Shown here in pieces: positions 51,005-62,024 of a stretch of 64,000 nt of DNA; position 1 is the stretch's first letter, and each line of letters starts with the position of its first letter. Origin of the DNA: Lucinisca nassula (taxonomy: Eukaryota; Mollusca; Bivalvia; Lucinida; Lucinidae); the NCBI GenBank assembly GCA_963580285.1, contig OY757012.1, positions 172,629,994 to 172,693,993 on the forward strand, in the 5' to 3' direction. The notes under the pieces were generated by a model. The model did no database searches. It was not told the origin of the DNA and saw nothing but the letters and a program-made list of their open reading frames with translations. The position numbers and the translations under genes were made by a program.

Positions 51005-51610
51005 ATATGTTCTATAAAAGGGTTATCCTTCGGAAGCACCTTTGAAAACTACGGAACCCGGGAAGGGACATGTTTTTTTTTATTTTTATTATGTTCTGCG
51101 AACAAAATAATATCTTAAGCGGACAAGATATCATCTTGTTCGGACAAGATATTATCTTGTGCGGACAAGATATTATCTTGTGCGGACAACATAATATCGT
51201 GTTCGCACAACATATTATCTTGTGCGCACAAGATATTAAGTTGTGCAAACAAGATATTATCTTGTCCGCACAAGATAATATCTTGTCCGCACAACATAGA
51301 TCTTGTGCGGACAAGATAATATCTTGTGTGCACAAGATAATATGTTGTCCGCACAACATAAATAATGTTGTCCGCACAAGATAATATCTTGTCCGCACAA
51401 CATATTATCTTGTTCGCACAACATATTAAAAAAAATTTATGTCCGCACAACATAAATTATGTTGTCCGCACAAGATAATATCTTGTCCGCACAACATATT
51501 ATCTTGTTCGCACAACATATTAAAAAAAAATTATGTCCCTTCCCGGGTTCCGTAGAAAACACCTTTGAACTGAAAAGTAAATGTATTTCTGGGCCAGACT
51601 AGCTAGTGCT
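51005..51610. repeat. Family D repeat split by a foldback element
   Basis: TATGTTCTATAAAAGGGTTA to AGCACCTTTGAA, insertion 51047-51559, then CACCTTTGAACTGAAAAGTA to TGGGCCAGACTAGCTAG. Confidence 0.8.
51047..51559. mobile_element. Foldback element made of CTTGTCCGCACAAG-type units
   Basis: 23 bp perfect terminal inverted repeats starting CTACGGAACCCGGGAAGG (51049-51071 and 51533-51555), 10 bp duplication CACCTTTGAA at 51037-51046 and 51560-51569. The interior is ~20 short units of the form (G)(C/T)GGACAA(G/C)ATA(A/T)TAT, each near-palindromic, mostly ~20 bp apart. A ~70 bp block (AACATAAATAATGTTGTCCG type) is tandemly duplicated near the right end. No coding capacity. Confidence 0.9.
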
Positions 51611-51712
51611 GTGTTGGTGCCATTGGTAGGCTGTAATATTTGATTGTGGCTTCTACTGAGCATCTATTTCTATATTTCTCTTTGGCTTTTCACATCACGA
51701 AAACAAACTTAT

Positions 51713-51983
51713 CATTACGAAAACATGCCTATTCAAATACGTTGGACAAATTTTACCACCAAAAATGAAATGTTTCAGATAAAAGTCCTGATATTTTTCA
51801 TATCAAAACATAGATTGTGGGTACTCGTTAGAACCGCCTCGGTGAGTCGGTTCTAACGAGTACCGACAATCTATGTTTTGAGCAGAAATATGAAAAATAA
51901 GGCTTTCTCCTGTAAACCCCAGTTTTACTATATAAAAGTGGGGTTCCAGGTGGTCAGATCTATATAGGCGTGCTTACGTGAAG
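51713..51983. mobile_element. A-type MITE preceded by an extra terminus
   Basis: CATTACGAAAACATGCCTAT to TATAGGCGTGCTTACGTGAAG; a second left end CATCACGAAAACAAACTTAT sits immediately before it at 51693. Confidence 0.85.
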
Positions 51984-51985
51984 AT

Positions 51986-53022
51986 TATTTTGACCTTCTT
52001 AAACCCAACTTTTATATAATAAAACTCAGGTCTAAAGTGGCATTAAATAGTTTTCTTATTTCTGCTCAAAACATTGATTGTGTGTACTCGCCGAGGCGGT
52101 TCTAACGAGATCCCACAATTTGTGGTTTAAGCGTAAAGATGGATTATATAAGAACCAGTGCTTCAGCTGAAGTGCACGACCCGCTGGATGCTTTTAGCTT
52201 TATGGGTGTTACCATATATGGGTATGGCGGCCATTTTGGTCATGTGACCTGGACCTAAAACGGTTCCCCCAAATAAATGCGCCTTATCGTAAGGAGCAAA
52301 AATATCTTATACTTTAGTACTGTATTCTGAATCGTTTGCAGGATAAAATGCATTCTCACTCCAATACAAAAGCATATGTGTCAAAGTTTGACCTAGGCAC
52401 AAAGAAGGTCAAGGTCAACCCAGGGTCACCACTTTAGCAATTTATGATGGGCCTACGTCCCAGATGCTATTTATCAAGTTTCGTGGAAATCTGCCCAAGG
52501 GTTCTGGAGAAGACTATTTTGAAGGGTTTTTACCATATATGGCTTGACGGCCATTTTGGTCATGTGACCTGGACCCTTTGAGCAAATTTTGGTTTCCCCC
52601 ATCCCATAGAGGCTCCATATGAAATTTGACTTCAATCGGCCCAACGGTTTCCGAGGAGAAGCAGTTCGAAAATTTTCACATTTTTCACCTCGGCGAGGCT
52701 ATACTAAATGAAATGTAATATTTCGCAAGTTCATTGGTTAGATCTCATTGATATCTATCAGTATGCCAAAAATTGTTTAAATATTCCAAGCGGTTAAGTC
52801 ACTATCACCAATTTTCACAAACGGGTTACGGACGGACAGACAGACTGAAAGAATGACCGAATGGCCGAATGACAGAATGACACGGTGATTTTAGGGCACT
52901 CTTAGAAAATCAACCGACTTCAGTCGGTCGCTTTTTCTGCGGGTCGTGCAATTTTGTTTGTGAACATTTTCATTTTGTGTGGTAAAATTTCAATATATTT
53001 GAATGGGAGTGCTTTCGTATTG
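51986..53022. mobile_element. A-type MITE split by a 0.78 kb element
   Basis: Left part TTTTGACCTTCTTAAACCCA to GGTTTAAGCGTAAAGATGG (core CCGAGGCGGTTCTAACGAG), right part TTCATTTTGTGTGGTAAAAT to GGAGTGCTTTCGTATTG. Confidence 0.75.
52173..52950. mobile_element. 0.78 kb repeat with 12 bp inverted ends TGCACGACCCGC
   Basis: TGCACGACCCGC at 52173-52184 and GCGGGTCGTGCA at 52939-52950. The body repeats GGTGTTACCATATATGG / GGCGGCCATTTTGGTCATGT twice and has GACGGACAGACAGACTG and ACCGACTTCAGTCGGTCG (perfect stem). No coding frame. Confidence 0.8.
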
Positions 53023-53755
53023 AACTTCGTAAACATGAATAAAAAGTGTTTGACGGGGTTGTACTCTACTTCGAAAGCTTGATAGAACAGCCCTTATTTA
53101 ATTGTGTTAAAAAGCTTCGGCAATCTCGTACGTTTGTCACGGGACGGGGGATTTAGGGGTTGGGTTGCTAGTTGTGTGTATTTGATATCGTGGGTTCTCT
53201 GGAGTTCATAACACAAGGGAGCCTACTGTTGATGATGATTGTTTAATGACGATGGTCCACTAACGACGAAACACATGGTAATGGCTGTACAGAAATCGGT
53301 AATAATAATTGAAACACTAATCAATGCATGATAAACATGTATGGAAATTAACTATGAATACATGATAAACATGTATATAGAGAGATGAGAAACATAATAT
53401 TGTTTACTTAACTTTCTGATTAAAATATTTATAACATCAGATTGGAAACAAACAGACTAGCGCCTCAAAGGACGTTACGTACTTTAAATTAAGGTTAACA
53501 TGTTATCTAATGAATCCTTATTAGCAAAACTAGTAAATCTACCAACCTGTAACAATAATTGAAACACTAATCAATGCATGATAAACATGTATGGAAGTTT
53601 ACTATGAATACATGATATATAGAGAGATGAGAAACATAGTTGTTTACTCTCACACAACTGACTGGCACATGCACTGGAGCAAAACAACATGCACCCGATT
53701 ACACCAGTGAGTATTATTTGATACACAGGTTAATACTTGATTCACTGTATAGGAC
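53023..53755. repeat. Region with a ~95 bp direct repeat
   Basis: AATAATTGAAACACTAATCA to GAGAGATGAGAAACATA occurs at about 53299-53397 and 53552-53640; the rest is unassigned. Confidence 0.7.
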
Positions 53756-53762
53756 ATTTAAC

Positions 53763-53915
53763 GGAAACTTACAGGAATAAAGAGCAGGAAAACAATGTCG
53801 TTATGTACCCGATTAATGGACTGGAAATAGTGAGACGTTTACAAAACGAAGTTGGATTAATGCACAACAAAACAACTGTAATAATTTCTTGTGTTTTATT
53901 TCTACCTATGACACA
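53763..53915 (+). repeat. Direct repeat flanking the gypsy fragment, left copy
   Basis: GAAACTTACAGGAATAAAGA to TTTCTACCTATGACAC; matched at 56943-57097. A 98-codon frame overlaps it but has no recognised domain. Confidence 0.8.
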
Positions 53916-54089
53916 TTTCCCTGCTATGAAAAATGTCGTCCTCGACATCATGTTAAAAGAAAGCAAATTGAGTATGTATATTCCAAATGACTTCCAACCT
54001 GCAATATTAGCACGAGTAAAACATGCATAAATTTATTTACAAAAATATTTATGGTCTAACGGATAACTAACTTGTTAAACTTACTAAGA

Positions 54090-54250
54090 GAGTAAGCAAG
54101 TAAGTAAGTAACTAACTATAACCAACTAACTAACTAACTAACTAACTAGCACTATCGAAGTAACTAACTTAAATATTAACTAACTAACTAACTTCCCGAC
54201 TGACTGACTAACTGAATTACTGAGTGATTAACTGACTGTTAGACTCACTC
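54090..54250. repeat. Degenerate (AACT)n stretch
   Basis: ACTAACTAACTAACTAAC and diverged GACTGACTGACTAACTG. Confidence 0.85.
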
Positions 54251-54734
54251 ACTATATAAATAAATAAACGAACATTACGGCTCGCACTGTGTATCTTAAC
54301 TGCATGCGATATATCAATTCCAACAGTTAAACATATCGATGCTATTATATACATCGGGACAGTCATCAGCCATAAATGACAACTGCTGTCATTGACCTGT
54401 TAGTTAAAAACGAATTGATTGTAATGAGAAATGAGCAGCAACATACATCATGTAACTAGAACCGAACAAATATTCAACCAGGGTGGCTCCAAACTTATGC
54501 AACTGGTTAAATCAAGGCAAGGCAAGTTTCAGACTAAGTCAGACCTACCTGTGCAGCAAAACGTGCTGCGCTGCCATTACTGGAGAAGAACATCCGATGC
54601 TTTAAAGTTAGATGATCGGTGAAATATTCAAATAAAAACACCGGCACTATTTACAATAAAACAAGTGTCTTTATCTGGATCATCCTGTCTTTGACACTAC
54701 TGGGCACTTCTAATTGCACTGCCAAATAGCCGCT

Positions 54735-56945
54735 CTCGACTTAAGCGACGGCTATAGAAGCCACTGACCAGTAGTCATCCACACTGGAGGTTTTCTGTGA
54801 CGCTGTAGCCGGTTTGAAGGTAGAAGAGAGGACTGGTCTGATTGTTTATCATATGGAACTCCGTAGACTGGTACTGGTGCGTCTTGGGTATCATCTCTGT
54901 CAGTTCTGTCGCTATCGGAGGAAGAATCATCTGAGTGGTTATCCTCTTCCGACGATGTCGTTACTAGTTCGATGACATCGGTCGAAACAGTATCACAAAC
55001 CGTGTCAGCCTTTGTAACGCCTGCATCCCTCGGTAAACAAGAATAAGGCAAAAGCTGATTTCGGTGGAGTGTCTTGACTCGATCTACACCATCTTCCCTC
55101 ATCACTTTGAAGACCGGTATGCCTGAAAAAGGCTTTTCAAGAATTATGAAAGGTTCTGTCTCCCAGATTTCAGCAATATTATGCGTGCTTTTGTGGCCTA
55201 CCTTTTCCACAGGGACTCTGTCCCCAACTTCAAGCTGGTTTTCTCTGACTCAGCTCAGCTTGTCTGGCTGCTGCTTCAGATGCCCTTCTATTGACAAAGT
55301 CGAGACGCTAAGGAGTTTCTTAGCAAACTCAGTCTGACTTGTACCGCTCGCTGAATCGGGCTGGACGCCTAGAAAGGCATCTACCGCCAATCAAGGCTGA
55401 CGACCAAACATCAGATAGAACGGTGAAAACCCTGTGCTGTCGTGCCTAGTTGCATTATATGCTTGCACGAGCGATGGTAAATAGGATTTCCAGTGACAAT
55501 TTTTCGAGCTTTCTAAGGTTTTCAGCATCTGCAACAAGGTCTGGTTTAATCTTTGAACCGGGCCGTTCCCCATCGGGTGGTATGGGGTGGTCCTGGCCTT
55601 TTTCATTCCACCAATCTTGCACAGTTGCTGAATAACCTTATATTCGTAATTTTGTGCCTTGTCACTGTGAAGGCGTGCTGGGAACCCGTAATGGACAAAA
55701 TAGTTGTCGAATAGGGCTTTCGCTGTCGTTCTGGTCGTCTGGTTCCTAGTCGGAATGGCTTGAGAGTAGCGGGTAAAGTGGTCTGTGATGACAAGAATGT
55801 TCTCTATGCCACTTTGAAGGGCTCCGGCGTCAGATAGTCAATACACACAAGGTCCATAGGAGCACTTGTGGTTATGCTAAATAATCCTGCAACCGGAATA
55901 GGGCGCCTCTTACCGTGGCAACATCTGTCACACAGTTCCACTCCCCTGCTTATCTCTCCGTCCATTCCGAGCCAGAAAAAAATCTTGTCTTAAAGAGCCA
56001 TGACGGACGATCTCGGCCCTCGTGACCTTGGTCGTCGTGAAGGGCTTTAATGATAATGTCAGTCACATTATTGGGAACAAGAAGTTGTTCATAGTTGTCG
56101 CCTTTCACTATAGCTGATCTGTATAAGACGCCATTTTTGACACAAAGCTTGGTCCAGTCTCTCAAATACTGCCCTACTTCGGGACTCTCACTGGCTCGTT
56201 CTCTTGCAGTCGGCGGGCTTTAAAGCTGAAGCAGAATCTTTACTCTGGCAAGAACACTGTCCATGTCTTGGCCCTTCGCCCAGTCAGTAGCGCTTAGTGC
56301 AGCTGAACATCGTGAGGGATGAGATCATCAAGAGCCTAAACCTGCATGAGCTTTCTGCTAGTGATGTTGTCGGCCAGCGACGGTTCTTTCTCTGGCACTA
56401 AGCAGTTTTTTATGGCTTTCAGCTCATCCGGATAAACAGTGTGCATAGTTTCAGTATTTTCATTTACTCTTGACAAACCAACAGCGTCTTTGTTCAACCG
56501 ACCGCTCCGGTAGGTGATGACAAACATTAGAATTGGCCAGAACTGCAACCCAGCGATGACCTGTAGCGTCAAGTTTTGCCGTTGTTAAGATATATGTCAA
56601 CGGATTATTGTCTGTCAACACTTCGAAGTCGGCTCTATAGAAGTAGTCATGGAATTTATCCGTTACTGCCCACTTAAGAGCTAGAAACTTTAGCTTATGG
56701 GCGGGAAAATTCCGACCGGAAGGTTTCAGACTACGGCTTGCATACGCTATCACGCGATCAAAGCCCTCTTGATGCTGGTAGAGTACAGCACCCATCCTAC
56801 TACACGAGGCATCCGTATGTAGCTTAAATGGCAACTTGTAGTTAGCATATGCCAAAACATGTGGACTTGATAACCGCTCTATGACGGTATCAAACGCCTT
56901 CTGCTGTGGTTCCTCCCATGTAAAAAGGATCTTTCGTTTGCATGA
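54735..56945 (-). pseudogene. Ty3/gypsy pol remnant: end of RT, RNase H, integrase
   Basis: Read on the minus strand from the right edge. A short RT end (FTWEEPQQKAFD) is followed by RNase H with LHTDASCSRMGAVLYQ and DNNPLTYIL (56855-56460). The integrase zinc-binding part has HDDQGHEG and CDRCCHGKR (56165-55900). The integrase core has MDLVCIDYL (first Asp) and LHSDKAQNYE (second Asp). At 55606-55391 the third catalytic position reads GNGPVQRLNQ, where family members have GNGxVER. The C-terminal part (55210-54752) has an acidic, Ser-rich tail. Several frameshifts and stops; gag, protease and most of the RT are absent. Confidence 0.85.
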
Positions 56946-57097
56946 AACTTATAGGAATAAAAAGCAGGAAAACAATGGCGTTATGTACCCGATTAATGGA
57001 GGGGAAATAGTGAGACGTTTTACATAACGAAGGTGGATTAAAGCACAACAAAACAACTGTAATAATTTCTTGTCTTTAATTTCTACCTATGACACGT
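56943..57097 (+). repeat. Direct repeat flanking the gypsy fragment, right copy
   Basis: Its left edge coincides with the point where gypsy coding similarity stops. ~90% like the left copy by eye. Confidence 0.8.
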
Positions 57098-57425
57098 TAG
57101 AAAATGTGTTTGTAAAACACTATATCCCCACTATATGCTTTCCCTTAAAATGCATTGAATAAAATACCCACCACCAAAATCACATGCATATCTACAGACC
57201 ATAGGAAGTTTCTAGTTGACTGGTATACTTTAGTATGAGTTGTTCACACAAAGTACCCTCCATCTTGTTGTCAAATACCTCAGTCAAAAAGAGTAGATTA
57301 AGGTAGAATTACTATGCAAGGAGAATGCAAACGAATAAACAAAAAATATGGGTCTGCTTATTTTTCATGCTGATGCTACATATAACATTGAAAAATTTTA
57401 GCTCTAACCATTTGGTTTTGTTTGT
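57098..57425. repeat. Fragment of the 60.3-61.1 kb repeat
   Basis: CATATCTACAGACCATAGG, TTCACACAAAGTACCCTCC and GGGTCTGCTTATTTTTCATG also occur in diverged form at 60300-61010. Confidence 0.6.
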
Positions 57426-57429
57426 TTGT

Positions 57430-58165
57430 TTGAAATAAAGTTCTTCGATTCTTCGATATTAAAAGATTGGGTACAACATAAATGTTATACGACAGACTGC
57501 ATGCATGGTAGTTAACCCAATCACGGCTGACAACTTTGCATCCCTCTTTAATTGCACGCCGGTGGGTCAGGCCTCAGATTCTATGGCGGTTCCAGCGTAA
57601 AGGCTTATGTTGGTTGGTACCTGATGCTCTGTCTCTGGTCGGGCCCATCGGAGCCTAACTGTTGATTTTCTTTTGCTCCAGCATTTCAGTGGTTTCTTGC
57701 TGTCGAGTCCTCACCGTTGTTTCATCTCTGTGGTTGTTTGATTTTTGTGTTAACGGAGATGTTGCACTAATGAGTTAGGAGGCCTTCGTGCGGACTGAAC
57801 AAATTATTTGTCTTAATCGCGACGAAAGTAATGGCGAGGATTGTGGCCACGTAAAATCGATTTAAGCCCCACGCCCCACTGGAGTTCGTTTCCGCTGACC
57901 GTTCCAATGCGGTTCTTCTGTCGCGGTTTATTTTTGTTATGGTTTATCTTTGGTTGTTTGTGTCGCTTATATTATTTTATTTTGGATAGCCGATTGGCCA
58001 TTTTGTGGGAAAGTGGATGTCCTGTTGGCTTTCCGCTATTGATGTTTCCATTGGGGTCTGTTGGTTCATGTTTGTGTTTCTTTCCCTTTGGTATCGCTGA
58101 TGGAAGCTTAGGGTTAATTGTATCGACTCCTGATCATTGCCTCCACTTTTATTTTTTGCAACTTC
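57430..58165 (+). pseudogene. PLE C-terminus plus complete 3' UTR
   Basis: Frame remnant NPITADNFASLFNCTPVG, then AGCGTAA and the whole tail to GACTCCTGATCATTGCC and ACTTTTATTTTT. Useful as the cleanest coding-to-terminus junction of this PLE on the plus strand. Confidence 0.8.
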
Positions 58166-58194
58166 TCCGAGTCGAAAACGCAGTGTGTTCATTT

Positions 58195-59130
58195 TTGTAA
58201 GCTACGGAAGAAACACGAAAACCCTTATTGTTTTTATACGAATCAGAAATTCCTGTTGTTGAAGAAGCCAAATTTTCTTGGGGTCATATTTGATTAAAAA
58301 TTATCCATTATTCCCCATATCAAATATCTTAAAGCGAAATGCTTAAAAGCTTTGAATCTTCTGAAGTTTTAGCTCATACAAGTTGGGAGCAGATCGGTAT
58401 ATCTTATAACATCTTTACCGGTCTTTAATAAGATCTAAATTAGACTATGTGTCTGTTGATTATGGTTTTGCCATAAAGTTCTATTTAAAATCTTTGGATA
58501 CTCTCTATCAACAAGGCCTTCGTCTGACTATGGGAGCCTTTCGTACTTCTCCCGTATTAAGCCTTCATGTGTAAGCAGGTGGACCATCTTTAACTTCGCG
58601 CAGAGAAAACCGTTCTATTCAGTATGCTATCAGACTTGCTGCTAAACCATCTAATCCGGCTTTCAAAATTTTATGTCCACCCGAATTTGCAGACAAGTAT
58701 GAAATTAAACACACAGCAATCAAACATTTTGTGTTACGTATATTACCACTGCTAGAAAATTAAAAATATTCAAAAACATGAAACTGCCGAAGTTCCATCT
58801 TGGTGTATGAAAAAACCTTCTACATGTATTGTGTTTGACTTAAATAAGGGCAAAACATCCGAATCAAATCCAATACTACTCAAACAAAACTTTCAGGTAC
58901 TGCAGTCACGTTATGATGATTACCAGCAAGTCTTTACTGATGGTTCCAAAGAAGGAGAAAAAGTTGGCTGTGCGTATATTTCTACAGATACGCGCCAAAC
59001 CTTGCGCCTTCAAGATAGTTCATCTATTTTCACAGATGAAGACAAAGCAATAGATCCAGCTTTAGATTTTATCAGTTCTTCAAGAATTCAAAAAGCAATT
59101 ATATTTTCTGATTCACTTTCTGTGCCAGGG
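58195..59130 (+). pseudogene. I/Jockey-type LINE ORF2 3' part: RT end and RNase H
   Basis: Frameshifted stretches read KKPNFLGVIFD, SIIPHIKYLKAKCLKALN, and RLTMGAFRTSPVLSLH-like, as in the post-RT region of I-type LINEs. Then an open block at 58807 onward has RNase H features: QVFTDGSKEGEKVGCAY (first catalytic Asp in TDGS), FTDEDKAIDPALDFI where an E is usual in TAE, and IIFSDSLS. Truncated by a PLE tail at about 59130. Confidence 0.8.
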
Positions 59131-59372
59131 GGGATCTTCTGTCGCGGTTTATTTTTGTTATGGTTTGTCTTTGGGTGTTTGTGTCGCTTATATTATTTTA
59201 ATTTGGATAGCCTATTGGCAATTTTAGTGGGAAAGTAACTGTCCTTTTGGCTTTCTGCTATTGATGTTTCCATTAGGGTCTGTTGTTTCGTGTTTGTGTT
59301 TATTTCCCTTTGGTGTCTCTGACGGGAGCTGTTAATTGTATCGATTCCTGATCATTGCCTCCAATTCTATAT
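59130..59372 (+). repeat. PLE 3' UTR fragment truncating the LINE
   Basis: TCTTCTGTCGCGGTTTATTT to CGATTCCTGATCATTGCC. Confidence 0.8.
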
Positions 59373-59625
59373 AGCTATGTAGATCATTTTGGAGACGGTG
59401 CCTCCAATTTTGTGGGACTTTTACCGATCTGAAATGAAATGACATCGCAATCCCTGTCACCTAATGAAACCGATAGGGATTATATGCATGGACGGTCCCA
59501 CTAGCATCTCTTTGCCTGGGCAGGCTTGATTTACCAGTACTCATGAGCGGTCGGTTTCAGTTCTGCCAGGAAGCATCATGCAGCCCAATCTATTAATCAA
59601 AGCCCCGATGGACGGGGACCATCTA
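59372..59625 (-). repeat. Family C SINE-like repeat, tail lost
   Basis: GATCATTTTGGAGACGGTGC to CAAAGCCCCGATGGACGGGG. Confidence 0.75.
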
Positions 59626-59689
59626 ACCATTTGGTACACACTATGATAAACTTTAATATTATTTGACCTCCAAAAATAGCTACGTTCAA

Positions 59690-59930
59690 AACAGAAATGG
59701 AGGCTATGATCAGGAATCAATACAATTAACACACAGCTCCCATCAGAGACATCAAAGGCAAAGAAACACAAACATGAAACAACAGACCCTAATGGAAACA
59801 TCAATAGCGGAAAGCCAAAAGGACAGTTACTTTCCCACAAAATGGCCAACAGGGTATCCAAAATAAAATAATATAAGCGACACAAACACCCAAAGACATT
59901 CCATAACAAAAATAAACCACGACAGTCAAA
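59690..59930 (-). repeat. PLE 3' terminus fragment
   Basis: CAGAAATGGAGGCTATGATC to ACAAAAATAAACCACGACAG. Confidence 0.8.
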
Positions 59931-60016
59931 AGTCGAAAATAAAGACACCAAATTAATTGAGGAAAATGCCAAAATCAGATGCACATCTACAGACCATGAC
60001 AACAAATGCATGCAAA

Positions 60017-60296
60017 CATTACGAAAACACGCCTATACAAATACAGTGTCAAATTTACCGCCGAAAATATGAACATTTTAAGATGAAAAATTGTGATATT
60101 TTTCTTATTTCTGCTCAAAATATAGATTGTTGGTACTCGTTAGAACCGCCACATCGAGGCGGTTCTAACGAGTACCCACAATCTATATTTTTGAACAGAG
60201 ATAAGAAAATGAAGGTATACCCCTGAAAACCCCAGTTTTACTATATAAAAGTAGGGTTAGAGGGGGTCAAAATTATATAGGAGTGTTTTCGTGATG
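60017..60296. mobile_element. A-type palindromic MITE
   Basis: CATTACGAAAACACGCCTAT to ATAGGAGTGTTTTCGTGATG; core GAACCGCCACATCGAGGCGG. Confidence 0.9.
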
Positions 60297-61125
60297 AAGT
60301 TCCAAAACAGTATGTGGAATTGTGCACACAAAGTACCCACCACTGAATTTCAGGTACCCAAGTTGCAAAAGGGGGATAACCCAGACGGAAAAATACGGGT
60401 CCGCTTGTTTTTGCATGTTGATGCTATATATAAAATTTCAGGATTCAAATGCACCTTAATAGTATTTAACCCCCTAAATGGCTAAGTTCAAAAGTCGAAA
60501 AAAGTGACAAAAAATAAATTGATGATAATGCCAAAATTATATGCACATCTACAGACCATGAAAAAGGGGTTTGAAAAGTTCAAAATTGATCGGTAAAAAC
60601 GGTCTGAGGAGTTTCAATAGAAAACACAAGAATGCAGGGTCTGCTGGTTTTTATTTTTCGTGCAGATGCTATATATAAAATTTCAGAATTCTAGCCCAAG
60701 CCATTTGATACCCGCTATAAAGCAATTTATAGAATTTAAACTAAACAAATTGGGTTAGTTCAAAAGCCGAAAAAGAAAAAAAAAAAAAGATGATAATGTC
60801 AAAATCGCATTCAAATCTACATACCATAAACAAGAAAGGCTGGGTCGGTATAAAACTGTATGAGAAGCTGCGCACACAAGGTAACCACCGTTTGTCGTCA
60901 AATTTGCAAGCCGGAAAAGGGTTTTAACTCAGCATGAAGAACCCAAAAGGAACAAAACGAAAAACTATGGGTCCGCTTATTTTTAATGTTAATGCTACGT
61001 ATACAATTTCAGGAATCTACCTTGAACCACCTTGACCCAAACGGACGGAAGGACGGACGGGCGGACAGGCCTAAACCAATATGCTCCCTTAACTTCTTCG
61101 AAGTTGGAGGCATAAGAATACGAAC
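60297..61125. repeat. Diverged tandem repeat, about three units
   Basis: Each unit has ACACAAAGTACCCACC-like, GGGTCCGCTTGTTTTT-like and GCTATATATAAAATTTCAGG landmarks. It ends in GGACGGAAGGACGGACGG and a hairpin CTTCTTCGAAG. Confidence 0.7.
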
Positions 61126-61155
61126 ATTTGTCTATATCAGAATGTAAACGCATTT

Positions 61156-61425
61156 CATCATGTGAACAAGTCCGTGAAATGAACACCCCACTAAACCCCA
61201 CTTTATATAGAGAAAACTTGGGTTTACGGGGGTATACATATTTTTCTTATTTCTGTTCCAAGACATAGGTTGTGGGTACTCTGTCTCAATGAGGCGGTTC
61301 TAACGAGCATCCACGACTTATGTTTGAGGTAGAAGTAAGAAAATATCATGGAATTTAATCAGAAAAGTAGCCATTTTATAGATGTGAAAACATGCCCTTT
61401 AAAGCACGGGTGTGTAACCGCAATG
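61156..61425. mobile_element. B-type MITE
   Basis: CATCATGTGAACAAGTCCGT to CACGGGTGTGTAACCGCAATG; core loses GTTAGAACCGC on the left arm. Confidence 0.85.
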
Positions 61426-61689
61426 CATTACGAAAACACGCCTATACAAATACAGTGTTACCTTAATCGCCGAAAAATTGAAAATTTTGAGATGAAAATT
61501 TGTAATATTTTTCTTATTTCTGCTCAAAATATATCGACGAGTGCTTAAAAGGCGGTTCTAACGAGTACCCACAATCTATATTTCAGAGCAGAAATAAGAA
61601 AAATAAGGTTTACCCCTATGAACCCCTGTTTTTCTATATAAAAGTGGGGTTGGAGGGGGTCAAAATTATATAGGCGTGTTTTCGTGATG
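61426..61689. mobile_element. A-type MITE, joined base-to-base to a B-type
   Basis: CATTACGAAAACACGCCTAT to TATAGGCGTGTTTTCGTGATG; left core arm truncated (AATATATCGACGAGTGC). Confidence 0.9.
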
Positions 61690-61786
61690 ACCCCTCCTGA
61701 CTAATTAGTGACACTATTCGATCTTTGATATGAGACAAGCCAAAAATTGTACGTTAGGTGTTCAGTCGATAATAAGTAATTTAATG

Positions 61787-61855
61787 AAACACAGTGTAGA
61801 TCCAGACGAGATGGCTCTTTTATAGCCATCTCATCGCGGGATGTGCAACGTTTGC
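61787..61855. repeat. H1-family hairpin
   Basis: ACACAGTGTAGATCCAGACG outer arm; apex GAGATGGCT ... AGCCATCTC is perfect. Confidence 0.75.
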
Positions 61856-62024
61856 ATTCGTAGTATCTTCACGGGGAACAGCGACACCAATGTGATGCAA
61901 AAACTCAGATTTGTCAGCCAGGATTGTATCACGTGACTCGGTCTATGCAAATCCAACTTTGTTAGGAAAGGTTGAATCATTACGATATCATTTGTTATTC
62001 TTCAAAACATAAATTGCTGGTTTT

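Noticed and set aside
51012..51453. Cysteine-rich repetitive proteins on both strands
   Set aside because: Both strands are open only because the foldback units are short and stop-free; the repeats are palindromic DNA, not protein repeats.
53737..54030. 98-codon open frame beside the gypsy remnant
   Set aside because: Overlaps a 155 bp direct repeat whose other copy is frameshifted; no domain recognised.
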